A stretch of 16,624 bases of DNA from JBDRAU01 sp043823315 (GTDB taxonomy: Bacteria > Patescibacteriota > UBA1384 > DTJR01): contig JBDRAU010000006.1 in NCBI GenBank assembly GCA_043823315.1, positions 1 through 16,624 on the forward strand, in the 5' to 3' direction. Below the pieces are notes generated by a model. It was given only the letters and a program-made list of their open reading frames with translations. It had not been told where the DNA came from and did no database searches. Both the position numbers and the translations under genes were made by a program. Shown one piece after another: positions 1-5,394 of the stretch. Every line of letters begins with the position of its first letter. The first letter of the stretch is position 1.

Positions 1-383
1 TTATTCATCTCGGCAAATTTTCCCTGTTTGTTGGCCGCTTCGGCAGCTTGTGCAAAAATCCTCGAATCCTCTTGGAGAATAAAGCTTCTTGCTTGCAAAC
101 TCACATCGGGATTGTCTTTAAGGATGCCATCCATAACTTCATGGGCGCTCTTGCAGTACGAACAAAGATAATCTGAAAAAACTACTAACTTAACTTTTGC
201 ATCGGCACTTCCAATTAGTGGAGCCTGATCATTGTTAATCAGGGCAGGATCGGAGATAGCTGCCGGAGTCTCATCTGCAACGGGATTAGTGGTATCGGTT
301 GCTCCCGGATTGAGTAAATACCCCCCAAACACTAACCCGACAGCAATGATAATGATCAAAAATACCATTTGTGGATTTTTCAT
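1..383 (-). CDS. DsbA-like membrane-anchored thioredoxin (partial, C-terminus off the left edge)
   Basis: Translating leftward from the ATG at 383 gives about 127 residues before the window ends. An N-terminal hydrophobic anchor (residues about 6-24, rich in I, V and L) is followed by a Pro/Asp/Thr-rich linker and then the start of a thioredoxin fold, 'VKLVVFSDYLCSYCKSAHEV', with a C-S-Y-C redox pair. This matches the DsbA/thioredoxin_4 family, which makes or isomerises disulfides in exported proteins. The cis-Pro loop and most of the helical insert lie outside the window. The start at 383 is favoured by an AAGG Shine-Dalgarno 5 nt upstream. An in-frame ATG at 419 would add 12 residues (MVRFLV...) and cannot be excluded. 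It follows the NUDIX-kinase gene on the same strand by about 60 nt, so the two may be co-transcribed. Confidence 0.82.
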   Translation of the reverse strand, partial: MKNPQMVFLIIIIAVGLVFGGYLLNPGATDTTNPVADETPAAISDPALINNDQAPLIGSADAKVKLVVFSDYLCSYCKSAHEVMDGILKDNPDVSLQARSFILQEDSRIFAQAAEAANKQGKFAEMN

Positions 384-443
384 AAATACCTTTTTTAATT
401 GCACCAAAAACCTTACCATAGATTTCTCTTTTTTCAAACTTCC

Positions 444-1427
444 CTATTCGGAGATTTCTTTTTTTAAAATGTTTCTGACAAGCTTGACGGTTTCGTTTAG
501 TTTGCCGTCTTTATTTTCGACAACATAATTACACAAACTCTTCTTTGCCACTTCCTCGGCAGCAATCTTCATCCGTTTCTCTATATATTCATCGCTATGA
601 CAGCCGCGAGATCTTAATCTCCTCTCAAGATCGCTCATTTGGGTCCAGACAAAAATCGAGACGACCTGAGAGTAAATCTTCTTAAACGACAGTAGCCCGT
701 TAATGTCAATATCGATTAAAAGATTTTTTCCATTATTGAGAGCCTCCTCGATTTTTTGCTTTGGCGTTGCATACCAATAACCGCCAAAGAAGTTCGATTC
801 GATAAAAGCCCCGCTTTTTTCGAGCTCTTTGAATTTCTTTTCGCTGACATGAATTCTCCACTCCTTGCCATCCCGTCTTAGCGGTCTAGTAACATACGTC
901 TTCGGCCTTGTAAAATCAAATTCTTCCTGAATAAGGTCTATCACACTGTCTTTACCGCCTCCCCCCGGCCCGCAAAAAATAAATATTTTGGGATACTGTT
1001 TTTTTTGTATGCGATCAGAGGCAATTTTAATCATTTTTTTGTGATTATCGTAATGAAGAATTCTTAAAACCTTTCTCTCGTCCAACCATTTAAACTTTTC
1101 GAACTCTTTATCTTCTACTTTCTTCTCGGCTTCTATCTCTATAGCGAAGACCTTCTCTACGTACGAATCGTTCTTTGTTTTAAACCGCAAATACTTATCA
1201 AGGGTGAAAAAAATTTTAATTTTAACTTGGCCTAGCTCCTCCACAACTTCGCGTTTAGCTGTTTGTTCATAGCTCTCACCTTTCTCGCAAGTTCCAGTCG
1301 GATACTGCCAAATTCCACCGTTTGGTCTTTGACCTACAAAAAATTCTATTTTACCCTGATTGGTTCTATAGACTACCATTGAAACCTTCCGAGTAGTGAA
1401 AATTTTATCTCTTTTTTCTTTGCTCAT
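444..1427 (-). CDS. NUDIX hydrolase fused to a guanylate-kinase-family domain
   Basis: Two domains are visible. Residues about 12-120 form a NUDIX fold with a nearly perfect Nudix box (residues 45-67: G-x5-E-x7-REVVEELG; the usual last hydrophobic is Gln). The N-terminal part ('GQRPNGGIWQYPTGT') resembles MutT/NudB enzymes that hydrolyse nucleoside triphosphates to monophosphates. Residues about 146-327 resemble guanylate kinase: P-loop 'CGPGGGGKDS', a 'TRPLRR' segment where GMK binds GMP, 'FIES...GYWYATP', 'LLIDIDINGL', and a lid 'RLRSRGCHSDEYIEKR'. Several GMP-contact positions differ from canonical GMK, and the GKDS P-loop also occurs in PhnN ribose-bisphosphokinases, so the kinase substrate is uncertain. 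The ATG at 1427 is chosen because AGGA lies 7 nt upstream; a TTG at 1433 is too close to that site. The fusion suggests a two-step nucleotide salvage or clean-up reaction (inference). Confidence 0.85.
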   Translation of the reverse strand: MSKEKRDKIFTTRKVSMVVYRTNQGKIEFFVGQRPNGGIWQYPTGTCEKGESYEQTAKREVVEELGQVKIKIFFTLDKYLRFKTKNDSYVEKVFAIEIEAEKKVEDKEFEKFKWLDERKVLRILHYDNHKKMIKIASDRIQKKQYPKIFIFCGPGGGGKDSVIDLIQEEFDFTRPKTYVTRPLRRDGKEWRIHVSEKKFKELEKSGAFIESNFFGGYWYATPKQKIEEALNNGKNLLIDIDINGLLSFKKIYSQVVSIFVWTQMSDLERRLRSRGCHSDEYIEKRMKIAAEEVAKKSLCNYVVENKDGKLNETVKLVRNILKKEISE

Positions 1428-1480
1428 GACCAAATCCTAAAGTTTACATTTTTGTGCTAAATAAAAATCACTTCTAACAC

Positions 1481-1536
1481 AATTTATACTACCCGGTGAG
1501 CCGGGTTGTGTAAATTTAACAATTTCTACAACCCGG
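1481..1536. repeat. Three-copy palindromic repeat cluster, possible operator or attenuator
   Basis: Between the small Cys/His gene and the NUDIX-kinase gene there are three copies of a motif close to CCGGGTTGTGTAAATT in alternating orientation. One hairpin pairs 1481-1496 with 1501-1516: ACCCGG/CCGGGT around a TGAG loop, continuing through AATTTA/TAAATT with one mismatch and one G-T pair. A competing hairpin pairs 1501-1509 with 1528-1536 (9 bp, perfect). The two share the central arm, so they are mutually exclusive. A minus-strand TATAAA (1488-1483) inside the first palindrome could be a -10 box for the NUDIX-kinase gene, though no well-spaced -35 is seen. Seen directly: the repeats. Inferred: any regulatory role. 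Confidence 0.55.
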
Positions 1537-1544
1537 TTTCTTCG

Positions 1545-1808
1545 TCATCTCCCGATCTCCACTTCCTGGCCATCAGAAAGATTCAATTTTTCCCAAGCCT
1601 CTCTTAAGTCTATGATCCTATGAGTGTGCATCTTTTGAGAACAATTACACGGAATATCATAAACTCTCAATCGCATCTTTTGCCCATCCAAAGAATATTC
1701 ATCTTCCCCAACTTCGAATTCGTCTGAGATTTTTTTGGGAATCAGAATTATTTTGTCGATCTCACTGAACTCGCCAATCTTATTAGCGTGACACTTAAGT
1801 TTGAGCAT
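1545..1808 (-). CDS. Small protein of unknown function with Cys/His motifs
   Basis: An 87-residue protein that I do not recognise. It carries C6-H7 near the N-terminus and a C54-x-C56-x4-H61-x-H63 cluster ('CNCSQKMHTH'), arranged as in small metal-binding proteins; the metal role is inferred. There is no signal peptide or membrane segment, and the protein is predicted to be mostly beta-strand with a C-terminal helix. Its ATG overlaps the stop of the bactofilin-like gene (TAATG), so translation is almost certainly coupled and the two proteins may work together. It is followed by the palindromic cluster at 1481-1536 before the next gene. Confidence 0.78.
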   Translation of the reverse strand: MLKLKCHANKIGEFSEIDKIILIPKKISDEFEVGEDEYSLDGQKMRLRVYDIPCNCSQKMHTHRIIDLREAWEKLNLSDGQEVEIGR

Positions 1809-2902
1809 TATTTGCTGGAGCGAAGTTCCTTTAATTGAGAATACACCATACCCATTCCCGTCAACATAACCAGAAAGCTGACAATCCCTCCAACAATCGG
1901 AATATAGCCAACCAGCACCAGCGCCAGAACTCCGATTATCGCCGCTGACCAGTCAACCTTCATTGTTTTGGACTTGGAGAGCCATCTGATAATCGCAGAA
2001 CCTGTTAAGATCGCACCATACGCATAGGCAAAAAACCATGCGGCGATATAGACAAACAAAATTGCCAGAGCAAAAGTTATACCGACATATGAAATCAATA
2101 GAATTATTAGGGCTAGCGGCAAAACTATGGCAACCAAGAAACCCGCAAGAAGAGTGGTACCAAATTTTTCATATGCGAGCGTGACAATTCCTTCGAGTCT
2201 CTTACCAAACAGAAACAGTACCGCGAGAGCCAAAAAAGCAGCCATAACAAGAGATGATATCACAGAATAGCCTCTAGAAAACGATTCCTTTTTAATCTTG
2301 TTAAATTCAACCGCACCCTTGATAACACCTTCAGGGAAATTGCCTTCCTTGGCTGACCAGTATGATAGCTTCCCTTTAACTAAAGAGTTTTCCGAAATCA
2401 AGATTTGATCAGATTTTATTTGAGCATCTTTTTCAATAACAGCTCCCTCGAGCATTACTTTACCTCCACCGGCTCTAAGGCTGCCAGAAGTTCGCCCGTT
2501 AATATAGACGTTTCCGCCGTATGCGAAGATATCACCATCAACAATCGAGGAACTGTCAATATTTACCGTTCCACCAAAAACTATCAAGTCCCCTTTTATA
2601 TTTCCCGAGACATCAACTTCGCCGCCAAAAACAACCAAGCGATTTGCTATTTCCGGGGAACTGATGTTAGCCCGGCCGGCAAAGACATAGGCGCTGCCAT
2701 CAATTTTATTTTCTATTCTTGCAGTTGATGAAAAAGAGGTTAGATCTCCACTTATGTCGGATTTTACCTTAACATCGCTTGCGAAAATTATCGGATTCCT
2801 CTGTTCTTTTTCTACGGTAATGAGTTCCCCCGTCGAGATATCCGCTGCGAACGCGAACGATGGAAGAATTATAATTGCCAGAAACACTAAAAGCTTTTTC
2901 AT
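1808..2902 (-). CDS. Bactofilin-like (polymer-forming) membrane protein
   Basis: A 364-residue protein in three parts. Residues 1-19 are a signal peptide ending FAFA-A. Residues about 40-200 are repeated short strands with Gly/Asp turns ('GDLIVFGGTVNI', 'GDIFAYGGNVYI'), typical of a right-handed beta-helix of the bactofilin/polymer-forming family. Residues about 214-355 contain four or five membrane helices (about 214-232, 249-272, 276-298, 319-341). The beta-helix would therefore lie outside the membrane, unlike classic cytoplasmic bactofilins, which suggests an envelope or surface scaffold role (inference). The start is supported by an AAGGAG Shine-Dalgarno 6 nt upstream. It has its own TTGACA promoter and a structured leader, and is coupled by TAATG to the small Cys/His protein downstream. 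Confidence 0.85.
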   Translation of the reverse strand: MKKLLVFLAIIILPSFAFAADISTGELITVEKEQRNPIIFASDVKVKSDISGDLTSFSSTARIENKIDGSAYVFAGRANISSPEIANRLVVFGGEVDVSGNIKGDLIVFGGTVNIDSSSIVDGDIFAYGGNVYINGRTSGSLRAGGGKVMLEGAVIEKDAQIKSDQILISENSLVKGKLSYWSAKEGNFPEGVIKGAVEFNKIKKESFSRGYSVISSLVMAAFLALAVLFLFGKRLEGIVTLAYEKFGTTLLAGFLVAIVLPLALIILLISYVGITFALAILFVYIAAWFFAYAYGAILTGSAIIRWLSKSKTMKVDWSAAIIGVLALVLVGYIPIVGGIVSFLVMLTGMGMVYSQLKELRSSK

Positions 2903-2920
2903 ATTCTCCTTTTTTACTTT

Positions 2921-2997
2921 ACCCCGTTAGTAGAGATTGCCGACTTACACCCGAACCATGTATTAGCTATCGGGTTTGTCGTTCGTCTCTAACGGGG
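2921..2997 (-). ncRNA. Structured 5' leader of the bactofilin-like gene
   Basis: The minus-strand transcript starting near 2999 opens with a 77-nt element closed by a perfect 10-bp stem (ACCCCGTTAG with CTAACGGGGT). Inside are a CGAC/GTCG pairing and a 6-bp ACCCGA/TCGGGT stem with a 15-nt loop. The AAGGAG ribosome site lies just beyond the closing stem. The layout of promoter, nested stems, then Shine-Dalgarno is that of a cis-regulatory leader or riboswitch-like element. I do not recognise a known riboswitch class. There is no T-run after the final stem in the sense direction, so translation control is more likely than attenuation. Confidence 0.5.
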
Positions 2998-3005
2998 TTT
3001 TCTAT

Positions 3006-3033
3006 AAGATACCACGGGAGTGTTTGCTGTCAA
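3006..3033 (-). promoter_or_regulatory. Sigma70-type promoter of the bactofilin-like gene
   Basis: The minus strand reads a perfect -35 TTGACA (3033-3028), a 16-nt spacer and a -10 TATCTT (3011-3006). The predicted start is at about 2999, immediately before the 10-bp stem of the leader, which supports both calls. It lies back to back with the ferredoxin promoter region. Confidence 0.65.
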
Positions 3034-3034
3034 T

Positions 3035-3040
3035 TATAAT
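3035..3040 (+). promoter_or_regulatory. Possible -10 box of the ferredoxin gene
   Basis: A perfect TATAAT lies 18 nt before the ferredoxin ATG; the predicted leader is about 12 nt and has no Shine-Dalgarno. No good -35 is found at 16-18 nt. An alternative pair, TTGCTG (3024-3029) and TTAAAT (3047-3052), would start transcription at the ATG itself. Confidence 0.35.
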
Positions 3041-3058
3041 ATCTGCTTAAATTAGATT

Positions 3059-3250
3059 ATGAAAATAATAGTTGACGCAGAAAAATGTATTGGATGCATG
3101 ACGTGCTCAAATTTGTGTCCGGAATGCTTTGAAATGAAAGATGGTAAAAGTTCCGTAAAAAATACAGAGTGCGAGAAAAGCAAAAGTAAATGCGATCTCG
3201 ATGAAGTTATCGACAGCTGCCCTGTTGAAGCGATTTCTAAAGAAGAATAA
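3059..3250 (+). CDS. Ferredoxin, single [4Fe-4S] cluster
   Basis: A 63-residue electron carrier. The motif C10-x2-C13-x2-C16-x3-C20-P near the N-terminus and C54-P-x-E-A-I near the C-terminus match monocluster ferredoxins of the Thermotoga/Bacillus type. In that family C10, C13, C16 and C54 bind the cluster, and C20 forms a disulfide with a second Cys, here probably C45 (by analogy). Two further cysteines, C23 and C38, are unusual. There is no Shine-Dalgarno, and the start codon lies shortly after a TATAAT, so the mRNA may have a very short leader. No obvious redox partner is encoded next to it. Confidence 0.92.
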   Translation: MKIIVDAEKCIGCMTCSNLCPECFEMKDGKSSVKNTECEKSKSKCDLDEVIDSCPVEAISKEE

Positions 3251-3273
3251 CCCTTGATTTTCAACAGGGTTTT
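3249..3273 (+). terminator. Weak intrinsic terminator after the ferredoxin
   Basis: Starting inside the stop codon, AACCCT (3249-3254) pairs with AGGGTT (3266-3271), and TGA pairs with TCA around a TTT loop with a 2-nt bulge. A run of only four T follows. The -35 box of the next promoter lies within this hairpin. Confidence 0.45.
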
Positions 3274-3282
3274 GCCTATAAT
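3254..3282 (+). promoter_or_regulatory. Sigma70-type promoter of the secreted protein gene
   Basis: TTGATT (3254-3259), a 17-nt spacer and a perfect TATAAT (3277-3282). The predicted start near 3289 gives a leader of about 38 nt that contains a GGAG ribosome site before the ATG at 3327. Confidence 0.6.
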
Positions 3283-3326
3283 CCTATCTATCCGTTGCAG
3301 GTACATTCTTGACAGGAGAGTGTTTG

Positions 3327-3710
3327 ATGAAGAAGCTAACCGTCGTAGCAGCGATTCTGTTTTTCCTGTCTTTTCACAGCGCGGGAATGTCTGACGCGGA
3401 ACATGACTTGTCAATCACAGTATCAGTCGGGGTTCTGAACGGTGTGATGACGAGTATCGACCGCTTCACCTACTGCCTAAGCGAAGGAACGCATGTGTTA
3501 GTTCACTTCGAGTGGCAGGATGGCGGTAATCTCGAGGAGCCGATCTGGTCAACCGAATCCAAGAGCATCAACGTCAAGTTCAAACAGATCCGCTTGGCTA
3601 AGCGTTCATCGCTCACCCTCGAGGTCAGCGCTATAACCAAAGGAGAAGGCACCATCAAGTTTGCTTTGCTTGATAGGCGCACCGCAGTGCGCCTGATCAT
3701 CAAGGACTAA
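3327..3710 (+). CDS. Small secreted protein of unknown function
   Basis: A 127-residue protein that I do not recognise. Residues 1-20 (MKK followed by a hydrophobic core ending HSAG) look like a signal peptide. The mature part is predicted to be mainly beta-strand ('LSITVSVGVLNGV', 'HVLVHFEW', 'SINVKFKQI', 'SLTLEVSAI', 'TIKFALL', 'RLIIKD'), as in a small immunoglobulin-like or jelly-roll domain; it has one Cys. The ATG at 3327 is chosen because GGAG lies 8 nt upstream and the signal peptide starts there; a TTG at 3309 is less likely. The gene is about 52% G+C over 3421-3660 against about 40-42% in the flanking dus gene, so recent transfer is possible. It has its own strong promoter and a strong terminator, making a monocistronic unit. 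Confidence 0.7.
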   Translation: MKKLTVVAAILFFLSFHSAGMSDAEHDLSITVSVGVLNGVMTSIDRFTYCLSEGTHVLVHFEWQDGGNLEEPIWSTESKSINVKFKQIRLAKRSSLTLEVSAITKGEGTIKFALLDRRTAVRLIIKD

Positions 3711-3719
3711 CCCGCTTCT

Positions 3720-4472
3720 TCAAGAGGCCGTCTGCGAGACGACCTCTTTTATTTTAGAAAAAATTTCAATATGATTCTTTGCCCATCGTCCAATCAAAAC
3801 TCCGTCAAGATTGCCAAGTTTATTCTTGAAATCTTCTACCGATTTGATATCTCCGCTTCCTAGTACTAATAATTCAGGAAAGGATTTTTTTACTTCATAG
3901 GCATGAGTCCAATCCGCTTCGCCTCGATATTTTTGAGCAGGGAGTCGTCCGTGAATTGAGACCATGTCAATCCCCGCTTTTACGACGCTTAAAATAAATC
4001 CCAGAGTCCAGCTAAAGTCTTTATCAGGAATCCTTATTTTGCAGCTTAACGGAGTACTAATTAAGATACTTTTAACTTCTTTGATTATTTCTTCGCATTT
4101 ATGGGGATCCTGTAGCTGGCAAGCGCCAAATCCTTGTTTTTGAGCTTTTTGAACAGGACATCCAAAGTTGATATCGATTCCGTCTGGTTTGAATTCAGTT
4201 TCGATTATCTTGGCCGCTTTGGTCACAACGGATGGATTGTTTCCAAATATTTGAATAATTATCGGGCGTTCGGACTTATCAAATTTCATCATCTCTAGTG
4301 CTTGGGGAATTCGCCTTATAATTGCTTCACTTGCTATCATTTCGGAAAAGACCACATCAGCACCAGCCCTGCGCGCCTCCTGTCGCAGATCACTTCTTGA
4401 AACCTGATGCATTGGCGCCAGCCCCACGATTGGCCTGTCTACTTTCTTAAACCAAAACGTACGATTATTCAT
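3720..4472 (-). CDS. dus: tRNA-dihydrouridine synthase (short form)
   Basis: A flavin enzyme that reduces uridine to dihydrouridine in tRNA D-loops. Visible Dus/TIM-barrel signatures: 'VGLAPMHQV' (FMN phosphate-side loop), Q74 in 'QIFGN', 'DINFGCPVQKAQKQGFGA' with catalytic Cys105, K145, 'SIHGR' (172-176), 'GSGDI' (205-209) and 'IGRW' (227-230). At 250 residues it is shorter than the usual 310-330: the barrel is complete, but the C-terminal helical tRNA-binding domain is largely missing. Which of DusA/B/C it matches cannot be decided by eye; DusB-like is most likely. There is no Shine-Dalgarno before the ATG, but a TATAAT lies 9 nt upstream, suggesting a leaderless mRNA. It follows the pseudouridine synthase gene on the same strand by 50 nt. 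The stop codon lies in the shared terminator. Confidence 0.88.
   Translation of the reverse strand: MNNRTFWFKKVDRPIVGLAPMHQVSRSDLRQEARRAGADVVFSEMIASEAIIRRIPQALEMMKFDKSERPIIIQIFGNNPSVVTKAAKIIETEFKPDGIDINFGCPVQKAQKQGFGACQLQDPHKCEEIIKEVKSILISTPLSCKIRIPDKDFSWTLGFILSVVKAGIDMVSIHGRLPAQKYRGEADWTHAYEVKKSFPELLVLGSGDIKSVEDFKNKLGNLDGVLIGRWAKNHIEIFSKIKEVVSQTAS
3722..3748. terminator. Strong bidirectional intrinsic terminator
   Basis: A 12-bp stem with one mismatch (AAGAGGCCGTCT with AGACGACCTCTT) around a GCG loop is followed on the plus strand by TTATTTTA. It ends the secreted-protein transcript. On the minus strand the dus stop codon lies at its distal edge, so the last dus codons form the stem. Confidence 0.8.
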
Positions 4473-4481
4473 TAAGATTAA

Positions 4482-4509
4482 ATTATATAAATTGTGACGA
4501 TCGGTACAA
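4482..4509 (-). promoter_or_regulatory. Promoter of dus
   Basis: On the minus strand TTGTAC (4509-4504), a 16-nt spacer and a perfect TATAAT (4487-4482) predict a start near 4475, three nt before the dus ATG. It is embedded in the 12-bp palindrome at 4484-4517. Confidence 0.5.
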
Positions 4510-4517
4510 TTTATATA
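4484..4517. repeat. 12-bp perfect inverted repeat over the dus promoter
   Basis: TATATAAATTGT (4484-4495) and its exact complement ACAATTTATATA (4506-4517) flank a 10-nt centre containing CGATCG. The arms cover the -35 and -10 boxes of the dus promoter, as expected of an operator. It could instead be a hairpin ending the rluA transcript, though no T-run follows. The arm sequence CACAATTTATA is shared with the palindrome at 1481-1516. Confidence 0.55.
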
Positions 4518-4522
4518 GTTTC

Positions 4523-5335
4523 CTATTTTAATTTTTTCGCATCGATCTTCTTTAATATTTCTTCTAAATCCGCGGGGAGCTCGTCGATAAACTCGATAAA
4601 TTTCTTAGTATCAAAATCCTTGATTTTAAGTTTAACCGAATGCAAAAATTGACGGTTAATCCCCAGCTCTTTTGAAACTCTTTTTGAAGGCTTGATGAAA
4701 TATGTTTCGTCTCCAATCACAGGACATCCTTTGAACTTCATATGAACCCTGATTTGATGTTTTCTGCCAGTATAAATTCTGACTAGCAACAACGACAATG
4801 ATTGTTTTTTCAAAGTATAATGTTTCTCCACCCAATATTCAGTAGCTGAATTTTTGCGCTCACGCCAATCAAGTTCAAAATCAATCGATTCGGCCTTTTG
4901 TTTTTTACGATTTTTGTAGTCTCTTGAGAGAAAAGCATCAATAAATCCGTGTTCCTGCGGGAGTTTGCCAAAGACCAAAGTTTTATAATATTTTTCAACT
5001 TTTCGCTCACGAAATTGATCCTGAAAGAAATCAAGAGCCTCCGGAGTCTTGGCCAATATCATTATTCCGGATGTATCTTTGTCAAGCCGATGAACTATGC
5101 CAACACGATCCTGTGAGTGCCACGCCAACTTTTCAATTCCCGGATACTTTTGCATAAGCCAATCGCGAATAGTAAAAGAATTCCGGTCGGCGCCGGGGTG
5201 AACAGCAATCCCTATCGGTTTTGAGATTACCAAGTAGGATTTTGATTCATGTAAAACCTTCACCCCCACACCAAAACCATCACTGCTTAAAACATTCTTT
5301 TTATCAGAACAGTTGGTGTGGGGGTTAATATCCAT
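4523..5335 (-). CDS. RluA-family pseudouridine synthase without S4 domain
   Basis: Isomerises uridine to pseudouridine in rRNA or tRNA. Signatures: 'SKPIGIAVHP' (38-47), the catalytic motif 'HRLDKDTSG' (82-90, Asp85), 'KYYKTLVFG' (115-123) and 'YTGRKHQIRVHM' (188-199). The N-terminal S4 RNA-binding domain of RluC/RluD is absent; the conserved fold starts at about residue 26, which fits the RluA/TruC subgroup. Target positions cannot be read from sequence. The annotated start (ATG 5335) has no Shine-Dalgarno but lies 6 nt after a TATAAT. The first 25 codons contain a 13-bp perfect inverted repeat, so a GTG start at codon 23 or 25 is a real alternative, in which case the hairpin would be leader. 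It precedes dus on the same strand. Confidence 0.9.
   Translation of the reverse strand: MDINPHTNCSDKKNVLSSDGFGVGVKVLHESKSYLVISKPIGIAVHPGADRNSFTIRDWLMQKYPGIEKLAWHSQDRVGIVHRLDKDTSGIMILAKTPEALDFFQDQFRERKVEKYYKTLVFGKLPQEHGFIDAFLSRDYKNRKKQKAESIDFELDWRERKNSATEYWVEKHYTLKKQSLSLLLVRIYTGRKHQIRVHMKFKGCPVIGDETYFIKPSKRVSKELGINRQFLHSVKLKIKDFDTKKFIEFIDELPADLEEILKKIDAKKLK
5262..5325. repeat. 13-bp perfect inverted repeat at the 5' end of the rlu gene
   Basis: ACCCCCACACCAA (5262-5274) and its exact complement TTGGTGTGGGGGT (5313-5325) are separated by 38 nt. The hairpin is GC-rich and spans codons 4-25 of the annotated pseudouridine synthase, within the first 75 nt of its mRNA. Confidence 0.6.
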
Positions 5336-5341
5336 AATTTG

Positions 5342-5347
5342 ATTATA
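5342..5347 (-). promoter_or_regulatory. -10 box of the pseudouridine synthase gene
   Basis: A perfect TATAAT on the minus strand is followed by CAAATT and then the ATG at 5335, so transcription should start at or next to the start codon. The -35 region is weak (AGGTAA at 17 nt). Confidence 0.42.
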
Positions 5348-5357
5348 AACTGATCCG

Positions 5358-5386
5358 TTGAACTTTACCTGTTTTCTTGGTATTTT
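5358..5386 (+). promoter_or_regulatory. Promoter of the HAD nucleotidase gene
   Basis: TTGAAC (5358-5363), a 17-nt spacer and TATTTT (5381-5386). The predicted start is near 5393, two nt before the ATG at 5395. It is divergent from the pseudouridine synthase promoter within 59 nt. Confidence 0.42.
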
Positions 5387-5394
5387 TCAAGGGT

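Noticed and set aside
232..528. Plus-strand open frame of 98 codons.
   Set aside because: Antisense to the DsbA-like anchor and the end of the NUDIX-kinase gene; no support for translation.
2921..2997. The leader contains TAGCTAATAC and GGTTCGGG, reminiscent of 16S rRNA and of a tRNA T-arm.
   Set aside because: The matches are short, the stem is 10 bp (too long for a tRNA acceptor) and no anticodon or D arm can be drawn. Treated as coincidence.
3052..3414. Minus-strand open frame of 120 codons across the ferredoxin and the secreted protein gene.
   Set aside because: It overlaps a clear ferredoxin and a signal-peptide gene, each with better support.
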